Assembly (NCBI RefSeq): GCF_002943425.1 | Contig: NZ_PTRA01000003.1 | Span: 310,001-374,000 of the forward strand | Reading direction: 5' to 3' | DNA: 64,000 bases | From: Siphonobacter curvatus | GTDB taxonomy: Bacteria > Bacteroidota > Bacteroidia > Cytophagales > Spirosomataceae | Shown: positions 18,467-26,791 of the stretch, piece after piece | How the letters are laid out: the number at the start of each line of letters is the position of its first letter | How positions within the stretch are numbered: the first letter of the stretch is position 1 | Notes under the pieces: generated by a model | Database searches by the model: none | What the model was told of the DNA's origin: nothing | Seen by the model: the letters and a program-made list of their open reading frames with translations, nothing else | Translations under genes and position numbers: made by a program

Positions 18467-19930
18467 GTGTCGTCGATTAAATCCCAGTACGAGCTGGTCA
18501 TTGGTCTGGAAGTCCATGCCCAGTTACTGACCGAAAGTAAAATTTTCGCGGCTGATGCCAACCAGTTCGGCGCACTGCCTAACCGGAATATCTCCGTTAT
18601 CACGCTGGGGCATCCCGGCACCTTGCCCAAGCTGAATGCCAAAGCCGTAGAACTGGCCGTGCGTTTCGGACTGGCGACCAATAGTCAGATTGCCCGCCGT
18701 ACGGTATTCGACCGGAAAAACTATTTCTATCCCGATCTGCCGAAAGGCTATCAGATTTCTCAGGACAAACATCCGATCTGTATCGGTGGTGAAATCTGGA
18801 TTAAGGGAAAAGATGGGCAGGAGAAGGCCATTCCGATGCACCACACGCATTTGGAGGAAGACGCGGGTAAATCCATTCACGACGAACATTCCAGCGATAC
18901 CCTGCTCGATTACAACCGGGCCGGAACCCCACTCATTGAAATCGTATCGGACCCTTCGATGCGTTCGGCCGAAGAAGCCGGAGCGTATTTGACGGAGGTA
19001 CGGAAGCTGGTTCGCTACCTGGACATCTGCGATGGCAACATGGAGGAAGGCAGCTTGCGTTGCGACGCCAACATCTCCGTTCGCAAGTTCGGCGATCCGG
19101 TGCTGGGTACGAAGGTGGAAGTAAAGAACATGAACTCGGTTCGCTTTCTGCAAAAAGCCATCGAGTACGAATACGAGCGGCAGGTAGCCATGGTGGAAGC
19201 CGGCGAAACCATCATTCAGGAAACGCGGATGTTTGATCCCGAAACGGGTCGGACCTACGGCATGCGGGTGAAGGAAACGATGAACGATTATCGGTATTTC
19301 CCTGAGCCGGATCTGGTACCCATTCTCATTACGGATGAACAACTCGAAAGCATCCGTAGCCAGATGCCGACGCTGCCCCGCCAGCTGGTTCAAACCTACA
19401 CGACGCAGTACGGACTGAGCGAAGCCGATGCTTTGTCGCTAACCGAATCAAAAGCCACGGTGGCGTATCTGGAGGCGCTGATCGCCGCAGGAACGACGCC
19501 AAAAACGGCCGCGAACTGGCTGATGGGTTCCGTTCGTACCTGGATGAACGAAAGCAAGCAGGATCTGACGGACTTTCCGTTAGCCCCGCAGACGCTGGCG
19601 GCTCTGATTCAACTGGTGGAAGAAAATAAAGTCAGTCACTCGGCGGCGGCTCAAAAGCTGTTCCCGGCGCTGATGCAGACCCCCGATATGTCGCCGCTGG
19701 CACTGGCCGAACGTTTGCAACTGCTGCAACAGGGCAATAGTGACGTACTTCAGGCGTTGATTGATGAAGTATTACAAGCCTGGCCCGATAAGGTCAAGGA
19801 ATACAAAAAAGGCAAAAAAGGACTGATTGGATTATTCGTGGGCGAAGTCATGAAAAAGTCGAAAGGCCAGGCCGACCCGAAAGTAACCAATCAGCTCGTC
19901 GCCCAATCGTTAGACGCTAGTACGTTATGA
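18467..19930 (+). CDS. gatB: Aspartyl/glutamyl-tRNA(Asn/Gln) amidotransferase subunit B
   Basis: 487 residues from a GTG start. GatB binds misacylated Glu-tRNA(Gln) or Asp-tRNA(Asn) and phosphorylates the side chain before amidation with ammonia from GatA. Diagnostic segments: YELVIGLEVHAQLLTESKIF, GHPGTLPKLN, FDRKNYFYPDLPKGYQIS, GKSIHDE, DYNRAGTPLIEIVSDP and RCDANISV. The C-terminal YqeY-like helical domain (about residues 330-480) binds tRNA. Its presence implies the indirect tRNA-amidation pathway; gatA and gatC are not in the window. The stop overlaps the following thioredoxin gene by four bases. Confidence 0.96.
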   Translation: MSSIKSQYELVIGLEVHAQLLTESKIFAADANQFGALPNRNISVITLGHPGTLPKLNAKAVELAVRFGLATNSQIARRTVFDRKNYFYPDLPKGYQISQDKHPICIGGEIWIKGKDGQEKAIPMHHTHLEEDAGKSIHDEHSSDTLLDYNRAGTPLIEIVSDPSMRSAEEAGAYLTEVRKLVRYLDICDGNMEEGSLRCDANISVRKFGDPVLGTKVEVKNMNSVRFLQKAIEYEYERQVAMVEAGETIIQETRMFDPETGRTYGMRVKETMNDYRYFPEPDLVPILITDEQLESIRSQMPTLPRQLVQTYTTQYGLSEADALSLTESKATVAYLEALIAAGTTPKTAANWLMGSVRTWMNESKQDLTDFPLAPQTLAALIQLVEENKVSHSAAAQKLFPALMQTPDMSPLALAERLQLLQQGNSDVLQALIDEVLQAWPDKVKEYKKGKKGLIGLFVGEVMKKSKGQADPKVTNQLVAQSLDASTL

Positions 19931-21039
19931 AACTGATTTTTTTCACGATTCTTTTCCTATGGACGCTGACGGGTTTCGCTCAGCAGGATACCTACCATAT
20001 TCAGGGCCAGGTACAAAACCCGAATGTCAACGAAAAAGCATACCTGCAGATCGTCAATGATCGCGGCTTGCCCGTATCCATTGATTCGTCCGTGATTACG
20101 AGTCAGGGATTCGAAATGAAAGGGAAAGTACTCGATGGAGGTGGTTTTTACCGCTTGTTACTGGGTGGAAGCAAACCCCTTATTCTGCTGCTGGAAGGCG
20201 GTGAAAATCTACAGGTAGAGGCCGACGTAAAGGCTCCGCAGGCAACCAAGGTGACGGGCTCGAAAAACATGGCGTATTACGATCAGCTCAACGCCATGGC
20301 CGCCGCTTTCAAGAATCAGGTGGATCGACTCAATTTGTCCTACGAACGGGCTACCCAGAAAAAAGATAAAGCGGCTCAGCAGAAAATTCAGCAGCAGTTC
20401 GAGCAGGGCCAGACCGACATGGTAACCAAGGTCAAGGCCTTACTGCCGGAAATGGGCACTTCGCTGGCGGCGCTGTACGCCACCAATTTCCTCAATCAGG
20501 AACAGGATTTCGAAGTATTCGAACAACTGGCCGATCGGTTTGAGAAAGAAAAACCCAACGTTAAGATTTACAAAGCATTTATCGCGACGGTGCGTCGGGT
20601 ACAAACGAGTCGGAAAGGCCTGAGCATTGGTAGTCCAGCGCCGGAAATCAATTTGCCCGATCCGCAGCAGAAGATTGTCTCGCTTTCTTCCCTGCGCGGT
20701 AAATACGTACTCATCGACTTCTGGGCGGGCTGGTGCGGTCCCTGTCGTCGGGAGAATCCCAACGTGGTTCGTCTCTACAACCAGTACAAAGACAAAGGCT
20801 TTACCATATACGGCGTATCGCTGGATTCGGACCGGAAAATGTGGACGGACGCCATTCAGAAAGATGGGCTGACCTGGACGCAGGTATCCGATTTGAAATA
20901 CTTCGATTCCGCTGCGGCCATTGATTACGGGATTCAGCACATCCCCTTCACAGTACTCATCGATCCGCAGGGGAAGGTCATCGCCAAGGAATTGCGCGGC
21001 GAGGCCTTGGAGGCCAAGTTGAAGGAATTGATGCCTTGA
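19927..21039 (+). CDS. TlpA/ResA-like thiol-disulfide oxidoreductase with DUF4369 domain
   Basis: 370 residues: signal peptide (LIFFTILFLWTLTGFAQQ), an N-terminal DUF4369-like beta domain (about 25-120: YHIQGQVQNPNVNEKAYLQI), a helical linker, and a thioredoxin fold (about 235-370). The active site is WAGWCGPCRREN with Cys270 and Cys273; the cis-Pro strand is IPFTVLIDPQG. Such periplasmic or lipid-anchored proteins reduce disulfides of exported proteins, for instance apocytochromes. The first codons overlap the gatB stop (ATGA), so translation is coupled, which is an unusual partner for a tRNA gene but a common arrangement by read-through in compact genomes. Confidence 0.9.
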   Translation: MKLIFFTILFLWTLTGFAQQDTYHIQGQVQNPNVNEKAYLQIVNDRGLPVSIDSSVITSQGFEMKGKVLDGGGFYRLLLGGSKPLILLLEGGENLQVEADVKAPQATKVTGSKNMAYYDQLNAMAAAFKNQVDRLNLSYERATQKKDKAAQQKIQQQFEQGQTDMVTKVKALLPEMGTSLAALYATNFLNQEQDFEVFEQLADRFEKEKPNVKIYKAFIATVRRVQTSRKGLSIGSPAPEINLPDPQQKIVSLSSLRGKYVLIDFWAGWCGPCRRENPNVVRLYNQYKDKGFTIYGVSLDSDRKMWTDAIQKDGLTWTQVSDLKYFDSAAAIDYGIQHIPFTVLIDPQGKVIAKELRGEALEAKLKELMP

Positions 21040-21156
21040 TTCGTTACAATAAGTTGATCTTCTGAAAAGGGCTGGGTTAGTATTTTCGGTCGTTTTTAGA
21101 TCCTGGCACTTCATCCGTATCCCTGACTTATCGATCTTATTTACCTTTCCTCTGTT

Positions 21157-21957
21157 ATGAAGCTTGCCATTATTGGGTGTGGGAATATGGGAATGGCTTT
21201 TGCCAAGTCCTTTATTCAGTATGATCTGGTTCAAAAAGAAAACCTGTTTCTCATCGAGAAATCGGCCGAACGCGGCCAGGCACTGCGGGCTGAGCGGACG
21301 GGTGTCGTGGTGGATACCATTGGACCACGCATCAGTGAAGCCGATTTGATTATTCTGGCCGTAAAACCCCAGGATTTTGCGGGCGTACACGCGGAATTGA
21401 AACCCGTTATTCGGTATAATCAGGTGGTTCTGAGTATTATGGCGGGCGTATCCATTCAGAAAATTCAGACCGTGCTTGATCACCCGCTGGTGGTACGGGC
21501 CATGCCTAATACCCCGGCCATGCTGGGCATGGGGATGACGGCTTTTGCGGCGGCGAAAGAAGTCGATATTCAAAATTTACGCCGGGTCGAAAACCTCATC
21601 AACGCCACGGGACGTTCAGTATTTCTGGAAGACGAAAGTCTGCTGGATGCCGTTACCGCCGTCAGTGGCTCCGGACCCGCGTATTTTTTCTATCTGGTCA
21701 AGGCGATGATTGAAGCCGGAAAGCAAATGGGTTTCCCCGAGAGTCTGTCGGCGCAACTCGTCAAACAAACCATGTTAGGCTCGTACCATTTGATTCAGAC
21801 GGCCGATAAAAGTCTTGATGAGCTCATCAAAGCCGTAGCCTCCAAGGGCGGTACGACCGAGGCAGCCCTGAAAACCTTCGAAGAAAATCATCTGGCCGAA
21901 TCGTTGATTGCGGGCTTACACGCCGCTCAGAAACGCTCCACGGAACTGTCGAAGTAA
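21157..21957 (+). CDS. proC: Pyrroline-5-carboxylate reductase
   Basis: 266 residues, the standard ProC length. It reduces 1-pyrroline-5-carboxylate to proline with NAD(P)H in the cytoplasm. The Rossmann motif is IIGCGNMGMAFAKS; VRAMPNTPAMLGMGMTAF and the signature AVSGSGPAYFFYLVKAMIEA identify the family, and SKGGTTEAALKTFEE is the conserved C-terminal segment. It is a single gene ending at a strong terminator; no other proline gene is adjacent. Confidence 0.96.
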   Translation: MKLAIIGCGNMGMAFAKSFIQYDLVQKENLFLIEKSAERGQALRAERTGVVVDTIGPRISEADLIILAVKPQDFAGVHAELKPVIRYNQVVLSIMAGVSIQKIQTVLDHPLVVRAMPNTPAMLGMGMTAFAAAKEVDIQNLRRVENLINATGRSVFLEDESLLDAVTAVSGSGPAYFFYLVKAMIEAGKQMGFPESLSAQLVKQTMLGSYHLIQTADKSLDELIKAVASKGGTTEAALKTFEENHLAESLIAGLHAAQKRSTELSK

Positions 21958-21979
21958 GCGAAATATACGAAACATACCT

Positions 21980-22012
21980 CCCTGTTCTGCTCTAGCGGAA
22001 CAGGGATTTTTT
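21980..22012 (+). terminator. Rho-independent terminator of proC
   Basis: CCCTGTTC / GAACAGGG arms with a ten-base loop, followed by ATTTTTT. It also lies directly past the stop of the convergent 22017-23051 gene. Confidence 0.9.
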
Positions 22013-22016
22013 ATGC

Positions 22017-23051
22017 TCAAAGGGAAAGTTGCACCGTGTAGGGAATTGAACCCTTGGCCGTAAAAGCCGCCTGCCAGCGAGGACCTTGCTGCAACCAGAG
22101 TAGCACCTGGCGGCGGGAAAGCCGAGCTGGATTCTTCAGGAATCGGACCCGGCTAATCGATCCGTTTTTCCGGAAGTTGATTTCCAACAGAGCCCCCTGC
22201 AGGCGTTGCTGGCTTTTTTCGAGCAGATACGTTTGCAGGGCTTCCATACCGCCCTGGGGTTGCGGTGGCACCGTGGGCGCTTGGGTGACCACGAGGGAAT
22301 CCCGCGTCCGGGCGGCGTAATCCGCTTCGGTTTCTAGTTCCAGTTCTCCCGTAATTTCTGATCGTTTTAGCCGGGCTACTGAGCCCGTTTCACGCGAAGG
22401 GGCCGCCTGTTTGCGGGCCATTACGGTCGGCTGGTTGGCGGTTGCTTTGAGTTGACTATTACCCGAAAGCAGCGTATCGGTAGGGGGGGCTACCCGGGCT
22501 CGCGTAGGTTCAATCATCATACGGCTCGCGATGATGGGTTGCTGATCGAGTGTAGCGGGAGGCATCGTCAGCGTATCGGGAGCAGACTCCGTTGTTTGCT
22601 GAACTTGAATTTTGGATTGAGTCTTTGTCCTAGGTTCTGTTTTAACTTTTGCTTGAAGGGCAATCGCCGGTTGCTCCGTTACCAAGGTATCCGCCAGGGC
22701 AGGCGAGGGCAGCGGGGCTAGCTTGGTAGCTACGACGGGTGTCTCCGGCGATGTTTGCGGTATACTCGTGAGCAGTACGTAGGCCGTAGCCAGTACGCCC
22801 ACTAAACCAGCGGCTACGGCCACCCGACGGCCATAGATAACGGTGAAGGGCCGGGGCGAAGCAATGCGGGCTGAAAGCTTCTGAGTTAAATCCGTCGGTA
22901 CGGGCGAAGGCATGGCCTGAAACCCCTCCAACGCATCCGCCACAAACGGATCTTCCAGAGCGGCCCGCTCGACGGCGTGCTGCTCGGCATCCGATGCCTG
23001 ACCCGCCACGTAACGGCGGAGCAATTCTGCGGTGATTGGGGTTGCTGCCAT
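22017..23051 (-). CDS. Anti-sigma-factor-like membrane protein with TonB-like C-terminal domain
   Basis: 344 residues. The N-terminus (1-70) resembles anti-sigma factors of Bacteroidota: ITAELLRRYVAGQASDAEQH and ALEDPFVADALEGFQA, without a zinc HXXXCXXC motif. One membrane segment follows (RVAVAAGLVGVLATAYVLL), then a long Pro/Thr/Gln-rich periplasmic linker (100-265). The last 75 residues (LEINFRKNGSISRVRFLKNP, WQAAFTAKGSIPYTVQLSL) look like a TonB C-terminal fold. It lies 13 bases after an ECF sigma factor gene, so it probably holds that sigma factor at the membrane and releases it on an envelope signal. The fusion to a TonB-like domain is inference. Confidence 0.78.
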   Translation of the reverse strand: MAATPITAELLRRYVAGQASDAEQHAVERAALEDPFVADALEGFQAMPSPVPTDLTQKLSARIASPRPFTVIYGRRVAVAAGLVGVLATAYVLLTSIPQTSPETPVVATKLAPLPSPALADTLVTEQPAIALQAKVKTEPRTKTQSKIQVQQTTESAPDTLTMPPATLDQQPIIASRMMIEPTRARVAPPTDTLLSGNSQLKATANQPTVMARKQAAPSRETGSVARLKRSEITGELELETEADYAARTRDSLVVTQAPTVPPQPQGGMEALQTYLLEKSQQRLQGALLEINFRKNGSISRVRFLKNPARLSRRQVLLWLQQGPRWQAAFTAKGSIPYTVQLSL

Positions 23052-23064
23052 GCTTGATTAGGTG

Positions 23065-23640
23065 CTAGGGAAATCGCTCTACCTGGGCTTCCATGCAAAG
23101 CTTGAGATTCCGCCGCCCGTTCTGTAAATAACTCTTCACCTGATTGAGTTCGTAACCCGTTTCCTCGACAATTTGTCGGTAACTTTTTTCCTGTAAAAAG
23201 AACAGCGATACCGTTTGTTGCTGCTCGCGATTGAGCTTTTTCAGACAATCGTCCAGTTCCTTGAGGGGCAACGGCTCTTCGGGTGCTTCTTCGACTAGAT
23301 GCAAACGGTCCTCCGATTCCATACGCTGGGCGTCCACAAATTCTTTGCGGCTTCGCAATTGCATCAAACAGTAGTTCTTGGCCACGCTATGCAGCCAGCT
23401 TTTCCAGTTACTGATCTCGTGCGTACGGGCTTTGTTTACCAGTTCTTCAAAGACCTGCATGACGGCATCTTTGGCAGCGTCTTCACTCGTTAGGTACTTG
23501 TAACAAACGGCGTACAGCATTTCCATATTCGGCTCGTACAACTGCCCCAAAATCCGCAAATCACCCGTTTGCCGATACTGCGCAAGCAGTTCGGTTTCAC
23601 TTGGGACGGCGTCGGATTTACGGAAGAGTTTTAGAAACAC
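23065..23640 (-). CDS. ECF-type RNA polymerase sigma factor
   Basis: 191 residues with sigma-70 region 2 (LGQLYEPNMEMLYAVCYKYL, DAAKDAVMQVFEELV, NWKSWLHSVAKNYCLMQLRS) and region 4 (LNREQQQTVSLFFLQEKSYR, then GYELNQVKSYLQNGRRNL), joined by an acidic linker. Regions 1.1 and 3 are absent, as in ECF factors. It directs polymerase to a small set of promoters, usually including its own. The anti-sigma-like membrane protein follows in the same operon. The YadA-like gene starts divergently 180 bases away and is a possible target, which the sequence does not prove. Confidence 0.92.
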   Translation of the reverse strand: MFLKLFRKSDAVPSETELLAQYRQTGDLRILGQLYEPNMEMLYAVCYKYLTSEDAAKDAVMQVFEELVNKARTHEISNWKSWLHSVAKNYCLMQLRSRKEFVDAQRMESEDRLHLVEEAPEEPLPLKELDDCLKKLNREQQQTVSLFFLQEKSYRQIVEETGYELNQVKSYLQNGRRNLKLCMEAQVERFP

Positions 23641-23775
23641 AGCAAAAAGGCGTTGGTAGCCGCTGGCAAGATAGTGGGTAACAAAGGTTAATTCTTTGAC
23701 GAACGCTTAATTTCCTAGACGAACGCTTCGTAAAATATTTCTTTGTGTACTATAAAAAGGTATATACGTGTATTC

Positions 23776-23783
23776 TATATTTG
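23776..23783 (+). promoter_or_regulatory. Predicted -7 box of the YadA-like gene
   Basis: TATATTTG, an exact TAnnTTTG match, 38 bases before the ATG at 23821; no well-spaced TTG is seen. Confidence 0.45.
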
Positions 23784-23820
23784 GACGCATTGTCCACGGT
23801 TTGACCTAACTAACGCACCT

Positions 23821-25299
23821 ATGAAACACATTTTACTTACGGCGGGCCTTTTGGCTACCGCTCTTTCTTCGTACGCCCAAGTGGGTATCGGTACTTCCTC
23901 TCCCCAAGCTTTTTTTCACGTTGCACCGGGTAAGACGGTTTTGTTTGGAGCCGATACGGTTTCTTCGGTAACGAAAAAACTCGTTTGGTATGCTACGAAA
24001 GGTGCTTTTCGTGCCGGCTTGGCTGGTGCTGACGGTTGGCGTAATGAAGTGGTTGGACTGCATTCTTTTGCTGCGGGAGAATTTACCCAGGCAACGGCAA
24101 CGGGTTCTACGGCTTTGGGAACGGTGACTAAGGCATCCGGCATTTCTTCGGTAGCCATCGGATCGGGTAGTAATGCCATCGGTGATTATTCCGCTGCCTT
24201 TGGCTCAGGAACCTACGCTCGAGGAGACTATTCAACGGCTTTAGGTAAGGAGACCCAAGCCAATGGCCGCATTTCTTTGGCTGCCGGCGAGCAAGCACTA
24301 GCTACTGCTAACGGTGCGATTGCCATAGGTACTTCAGTAAAGGCTACCGATAGCTCTGCAGTAGCCATGGGCTTTGGAACGGAAGCCAGTGGTATTCATG
24401 CTACGGCGTTAGGACAACTGACAACAGCGAGTGGGCGAGCTTCTTTTGCCGCCGGTGCTTCTAGCCGAGCCACTAGTTTAGCTTCCATCGCTTTGGGTTT
24501 CAATGCAGTAGCCATTGGTGATGGTTCATTTGCTGCCGGGTATCGGGCTGGAACGCTTGCTCCGTATTCGATCGCTTTAGGCGGGAACGTAACGGCTTTG
24601 GGGTTGTCTTCCGTAGCTATAGGTGCTTCTGCTACTACACGAGGCAATTATGGGTATGCCATAGGCAATCAGGTAGAGTCTTCCAGTAACAGAAGCATGG
24701 CCTTAGGCAATGCTGTAGGCACCGGTGATGGTAATGAAGGAAGCTTCATCGTTGGCGATGCGTCTTCTTTAAATACCCCAAGTCCGTATCTGAATACGAC
24801 TGCCCCGAATCAATTTATGACCCGTTTTGCAGGTGGTTACCAGTTGTTTACGAATGCCAATGCATCGATGGGCGTACAGGTACTGCCCAACGGTAATGCC
24901 TGGCAAACCATCTCTGATTCCACTCGTAAGGAAAACTTCCGTGCGGCCGATGGCGCTTCATTCCTTAAGAAAATCAGCCAGATGCGGCTCGGTTCCTGGA
25001 ACTACAAAGGTCAGGAAGCTAAGCAATACCGTCACTACGGCCCCATGGCTCAGGATTTCTACGCGGCCTTTGGCAAGGATGAAGTGGGTACAATTGGCGA
25101 AGATAAATCCATCAATCAGGCTGATTTTGATGGTGTGAACCTGATTGCCATTAAAGCGCTGATCGAAGAGGTGAATCAGCTGAAAGCCGAAAATGCGAAA
25201 CTTCGGGCGACGAATGAAGATCTTCAGAAAGAGACCGCTTCGCTGCAATCGGATATGGATTGGGTGAAAAAACAGCTTCGTGGTTATGCCAAGCAGTAA
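23821..25299 (+). CDS. Surface protein with YadA-like head repeats and C-terminal S74 chaperone domain
   Basis: 492 residues. Signal peptide MKHILLTAGLLATALSSYAQ, then about 270 residues (100-315) of YadA/Hia head repeats of about 14 residues each, with units such as SSVAIGSGSNAIGDYSAAFG and STALGKETQANGRISLAAG; these fold as a trimeric left-handed beta-roll. The C-terminal part is a peptidase S74 intramolecular chaperone: SDSTRKENF carries the catalytic Ser and Lys five apart, and a closing coiled coil (EVNQLKAENAKLRATNEDLQ) ends the protein. S74 domains trimerise tail fibres and then cut themselves off. The upstream frame to 23743 is not used because the signal peptide starts at 23821. Probably a secreted trimeric fibre or adhesin. 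Confidence 0.85.
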   Translation: MKHILLTAGLLATALSSYAQVGIGTSSPQAFFHVAPGKTVLFGADTVSSVTKKLVWYATKGAFRAGLAGADGWRNEVVGLHSFAAGEFTQATATGSTALGTVTKASGISSVAIGSGSNAIGDYSAAFGSGTYARGDYSTALGKETQANGRISLAAGEQALATANGAIAIGTSVKATDSSAVAMGFGTEASGIHATALGQLTTASGRASFAAGASSRATSLASIALGFNAVAIGDGSFAAGYRAGTLAPYSIALGGNVTALGLSSVAIGASATTRGNYGYAIGNQVESSSNRSMALGNAVGTGDGNEGSFIVGDASSLNTPSPYLNTTAPNQFMTRFAGGYQLFTNANASMGVQVLPNGNAWQTISDSTRKENFRAADGASFLKKISQMRLGSWNYKGQEAKQYRHYGPMAQDFYAAFGKDEVGTIGEDKSINQADFDGVNLIAIKALIEEVNQLKAENAKLRATNEDLQKETASLQSDMDWVKKQLRGYAKQ

Positions 25300-25709
25300 G
25301 GAAAACGTTTTTGATTTTTATAAAAAAGCCCGTTACTGCGGATACGTACGTGGAAATCAAATTTCGTAGGGGAATGGGAAAGATGTCCTGAGCTACACAG
25401 GGCCTATAGGGTCTTAGTGCCAGCATAAAATGGCTTATACCCGTTAAGTTTAGGTTCAATTGCTTTAGCATCGTCACAAATAGTAAAAATTTAAGCGTAT
25501 ACGTATAGGTAGCCAAAGGGCTAAGTCTGACTCAGACCTAGCCCTTTGGCTAAAGGTTTGGGGTACTGTGGCGGTAGGATGAGGAAGGGCCTGATCAAAA
25601 TCATTGCCATCAAAAACATGTTCTAGGAAAAGCGTATCTAAAAAACTGACAGAAAAAGATTGACAGCCCCATACCGGTTAGGAAGGAAGTGATCAAACGT
25701 GCGCGGTTC
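25300..25709. other. Gene-free spacer at the edge of the accessory patch
   Basis: About 410 bases between the YadA-like gene and a doubtful minus-strand gene. The only structured element is the long hairpin 25510-25552. No clear terminator with a T run follows the YadA-like gene. Confidence 0.4.
25510..25552. repeat. Long near-perfect hairpin
   Basis: Arms of about 20 bases, TAGCCAAAGGGCTA then GTCTGA on the left and TCAGAC then TAGCCCTTTGGCTA on the right, with one A/C mismatch. No T run on either side. It may still end the YadA-like transcript, or mark an insertion end, as the accessory genes begin just after it. Confidence 0.75.
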
Positions 25710-25976
25710 CTACCTGGTCAACATTTGCATGATATTAATGGCTCCTATCCCTTCGCTTCTGGATACATTGGCATATATACGTGCTCGCAATTCATCTTTT
25801 CCATAGGCACACCTTGATTTGGTCTGTTTTAACGGGTATTCTGCCTGTTCACACACGGATTGCCCACCGATGTCTTCCTCGTACTTATCAAAAAGCGTGG
25901 TGGTATAATCGGTCAAGGTAATGTAAGCCTCCAGGCAAAGTCGACCAGCATCGGATAACGCTTTGTATCTAATCAT
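25710..25976 (-). CDS. Doubtful small protein
   Basis: 88 residues from ATG 25976; the frame extends to a TTG at 26057 inside the IS remnant, which is unlikely to be used. Sequence includes YKALSDAGRLCLEAYITLTD and RARIYANVSRSEGIGA; composition is protein-like and not strongly repetitive, but I recognise no family. It could be the tail of a gene disrupted by the IS insertion next to it, or chance. Confidence 0.25.
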   Translation of the reverse strand: MIRYKALSDAGRLCLEAYITLTDYTTTLFDKYEEDIGGQSVCEQAEYPLKQTKSRCAYGKDELRARIYANVSRSEGIGAINIMQMLTR

Positions 25977-26069
25977 CAGGATCAGAGCCAGGGAGCCGAG
26001 CCTTTTTCGGCGTTTAGGACGAAGGCTGCTGTGTAGTCCTAAAATAAGTTGACACAAAAAAGACTTATT

Positions 26070-26205
26070 ATGGATGGGCAGGAGTTCATTATCACTAAAG
26101 AAGCGTAGTTAACGTGATTACAACCTAGGCTTTAAACGGGCCGTGGGTAGTCAGATAGAAAAAGGCGAGCTGACCTACCAGCAGGTGCAAGAGCGATACG
26201 GTATC
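26070..26205 (+). mobile_element. Decayed IS3-type transposase (OrfA) fragment
   Basis: MDGQEFIITKEA (26070-26105) is followed by a stop, and in the next frame by DYNLGFKRAVGSQIEKGELT and YQQVQERYGI (26116-26205). Together these resemble the start and helix-turn-helix of IS3-family OrfA proteins of Bacteroidota, broken by a frameshift and cut off after RYGI. The sequence before it (26032-26069, TAAGTTGACACAAAAAAG) may be the IS left end. No OrfB (DDE) part and no right end are found. Beyond 26205 come short GGAGCGGCCACC repeats of unknown origin. Confidence 0.6.
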
Positions 26206-26500
26206 CGCTTGCTTGAGGGCGAACACAATGGCAGCGGCCACCGTGGAGCGGCCACCGCGGAGCGGCCAACCGTCTGGGCCTCGATGAATTTTGCGGCCGT
26301 CGCTGCGGTCTTTTTCGTGACAATTGCCTCTACGTTTAAGGTACAACAATTATCCAAATCCTCCATTTCTCAATGTCCATTTTTCAGGGCTAAGGTCACA
26401 GAACACGCCCTTTTTATCAGCTTACAGATTGATCCTTGCAGCAAGTACATTTAAGTGTGCTTTCCTATACCATGCTTCAAATTTCTACTAACCTTCCTAG
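26206..26500. other. Spacer between IS remnant and hip module
   Basis: About 295 bases without a gene. It holds two close copies of GGAGCGGCCA (near 26245-26272) and then ordinary AT-rich sequence. Several overlapping short frames on both strands cross the repeats and are taken as chance. Confidence 0.4.
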
Positions 26501-26585
26501 AAAAGTACATTATAGAATACTTTTATGGGGTAATAAGAATAAAAATATTATTTTTACATTAAAAAGAATACTATAATGTACTTTT
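26501..26585. promoter_or_regulatory. Probable HipB operator pair
   Basis: Two 24-base sites in inverted orientation, 26501-26524 (AAAAGTACATTATAGAATAC...) and 26562-26585, whose sequences are reverse complements with two mismatches. The second covers the hipB start codon (26576). The AT-rich 38 bases between them hold a near-palindrome (AAAAATA / TTATTTTT) and would contain the promoter. HipB proteins are known to bind inverted operators in their own promoter, so autorepression is the likely role. Confidence 0.65.
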
Positions 26586-26791
26586 TGTCCATCATTGAGG
26601 CGATCAAAGCAAGGCGGGAATCACTGCGGGTTACGCAAAAAGAACTATCCGACTTATCTGGTGTAGCGCTGGGTGCTTTAAAAAAATTTGAGTCTGGCAA
26701 GGGCAACCCCACTTTATCAACATTAAAAAAGCTGTGTGATGCCCTGGGCCTTGAAATCACCCTGAGCATAAAAAAAACAATTAACCCATGA
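26576..26791 (+). CDS. HipB-like helix-turn-helix antitoxin/repressor
   Basis: 71 residues, one XRE-type helix-turn-helix: IKARRESLRVTQKELSDLSG then LGALKKFESGKGNPTLSTL, ending LCDALGLEITLSIKK, typical of HipB. HipB dimers bind operator DNA and the cognate HipA-type kinase. The start codon lies inside the right-hand operator site, so bound repressor could also block transcription start. The stop overlaps the next gene by four bases (ATGA), as expected of a toxin-antitoxin operon. Base composition is AT-richer than in flanking core genes. Confidence 0.9.
   Translation: MYFLSIIEAIKARRESLRVTQKELSDLSGVALGALKKFESGKGNPTLSTLKKLCDALGLEITLSIKKTINP

Noticed and set aside
18524-19393. 289-codon minus-strand frame
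   Set aside because: Antisense to gatB; no protein family resemblance.
20440-21573. 377-codon minus-strand frame
   Set aside because: Antisense to the thioredoxin and proC genes, both of which have diagnostic motifs.
24000-24800. Repeat-rich stretch that might be a CRISPR or satellite
   Set aside because: It is the coding sequence of YadA-type head repeats, degenerate at DNA level and in frame.
26125-26454. Several overlapping frames on both strands over the GGAGCGGCCA repeats
   Set aside because: Opened by the GC-rich repeats; the only protein-like signal is the IS3 OrfA fragment.
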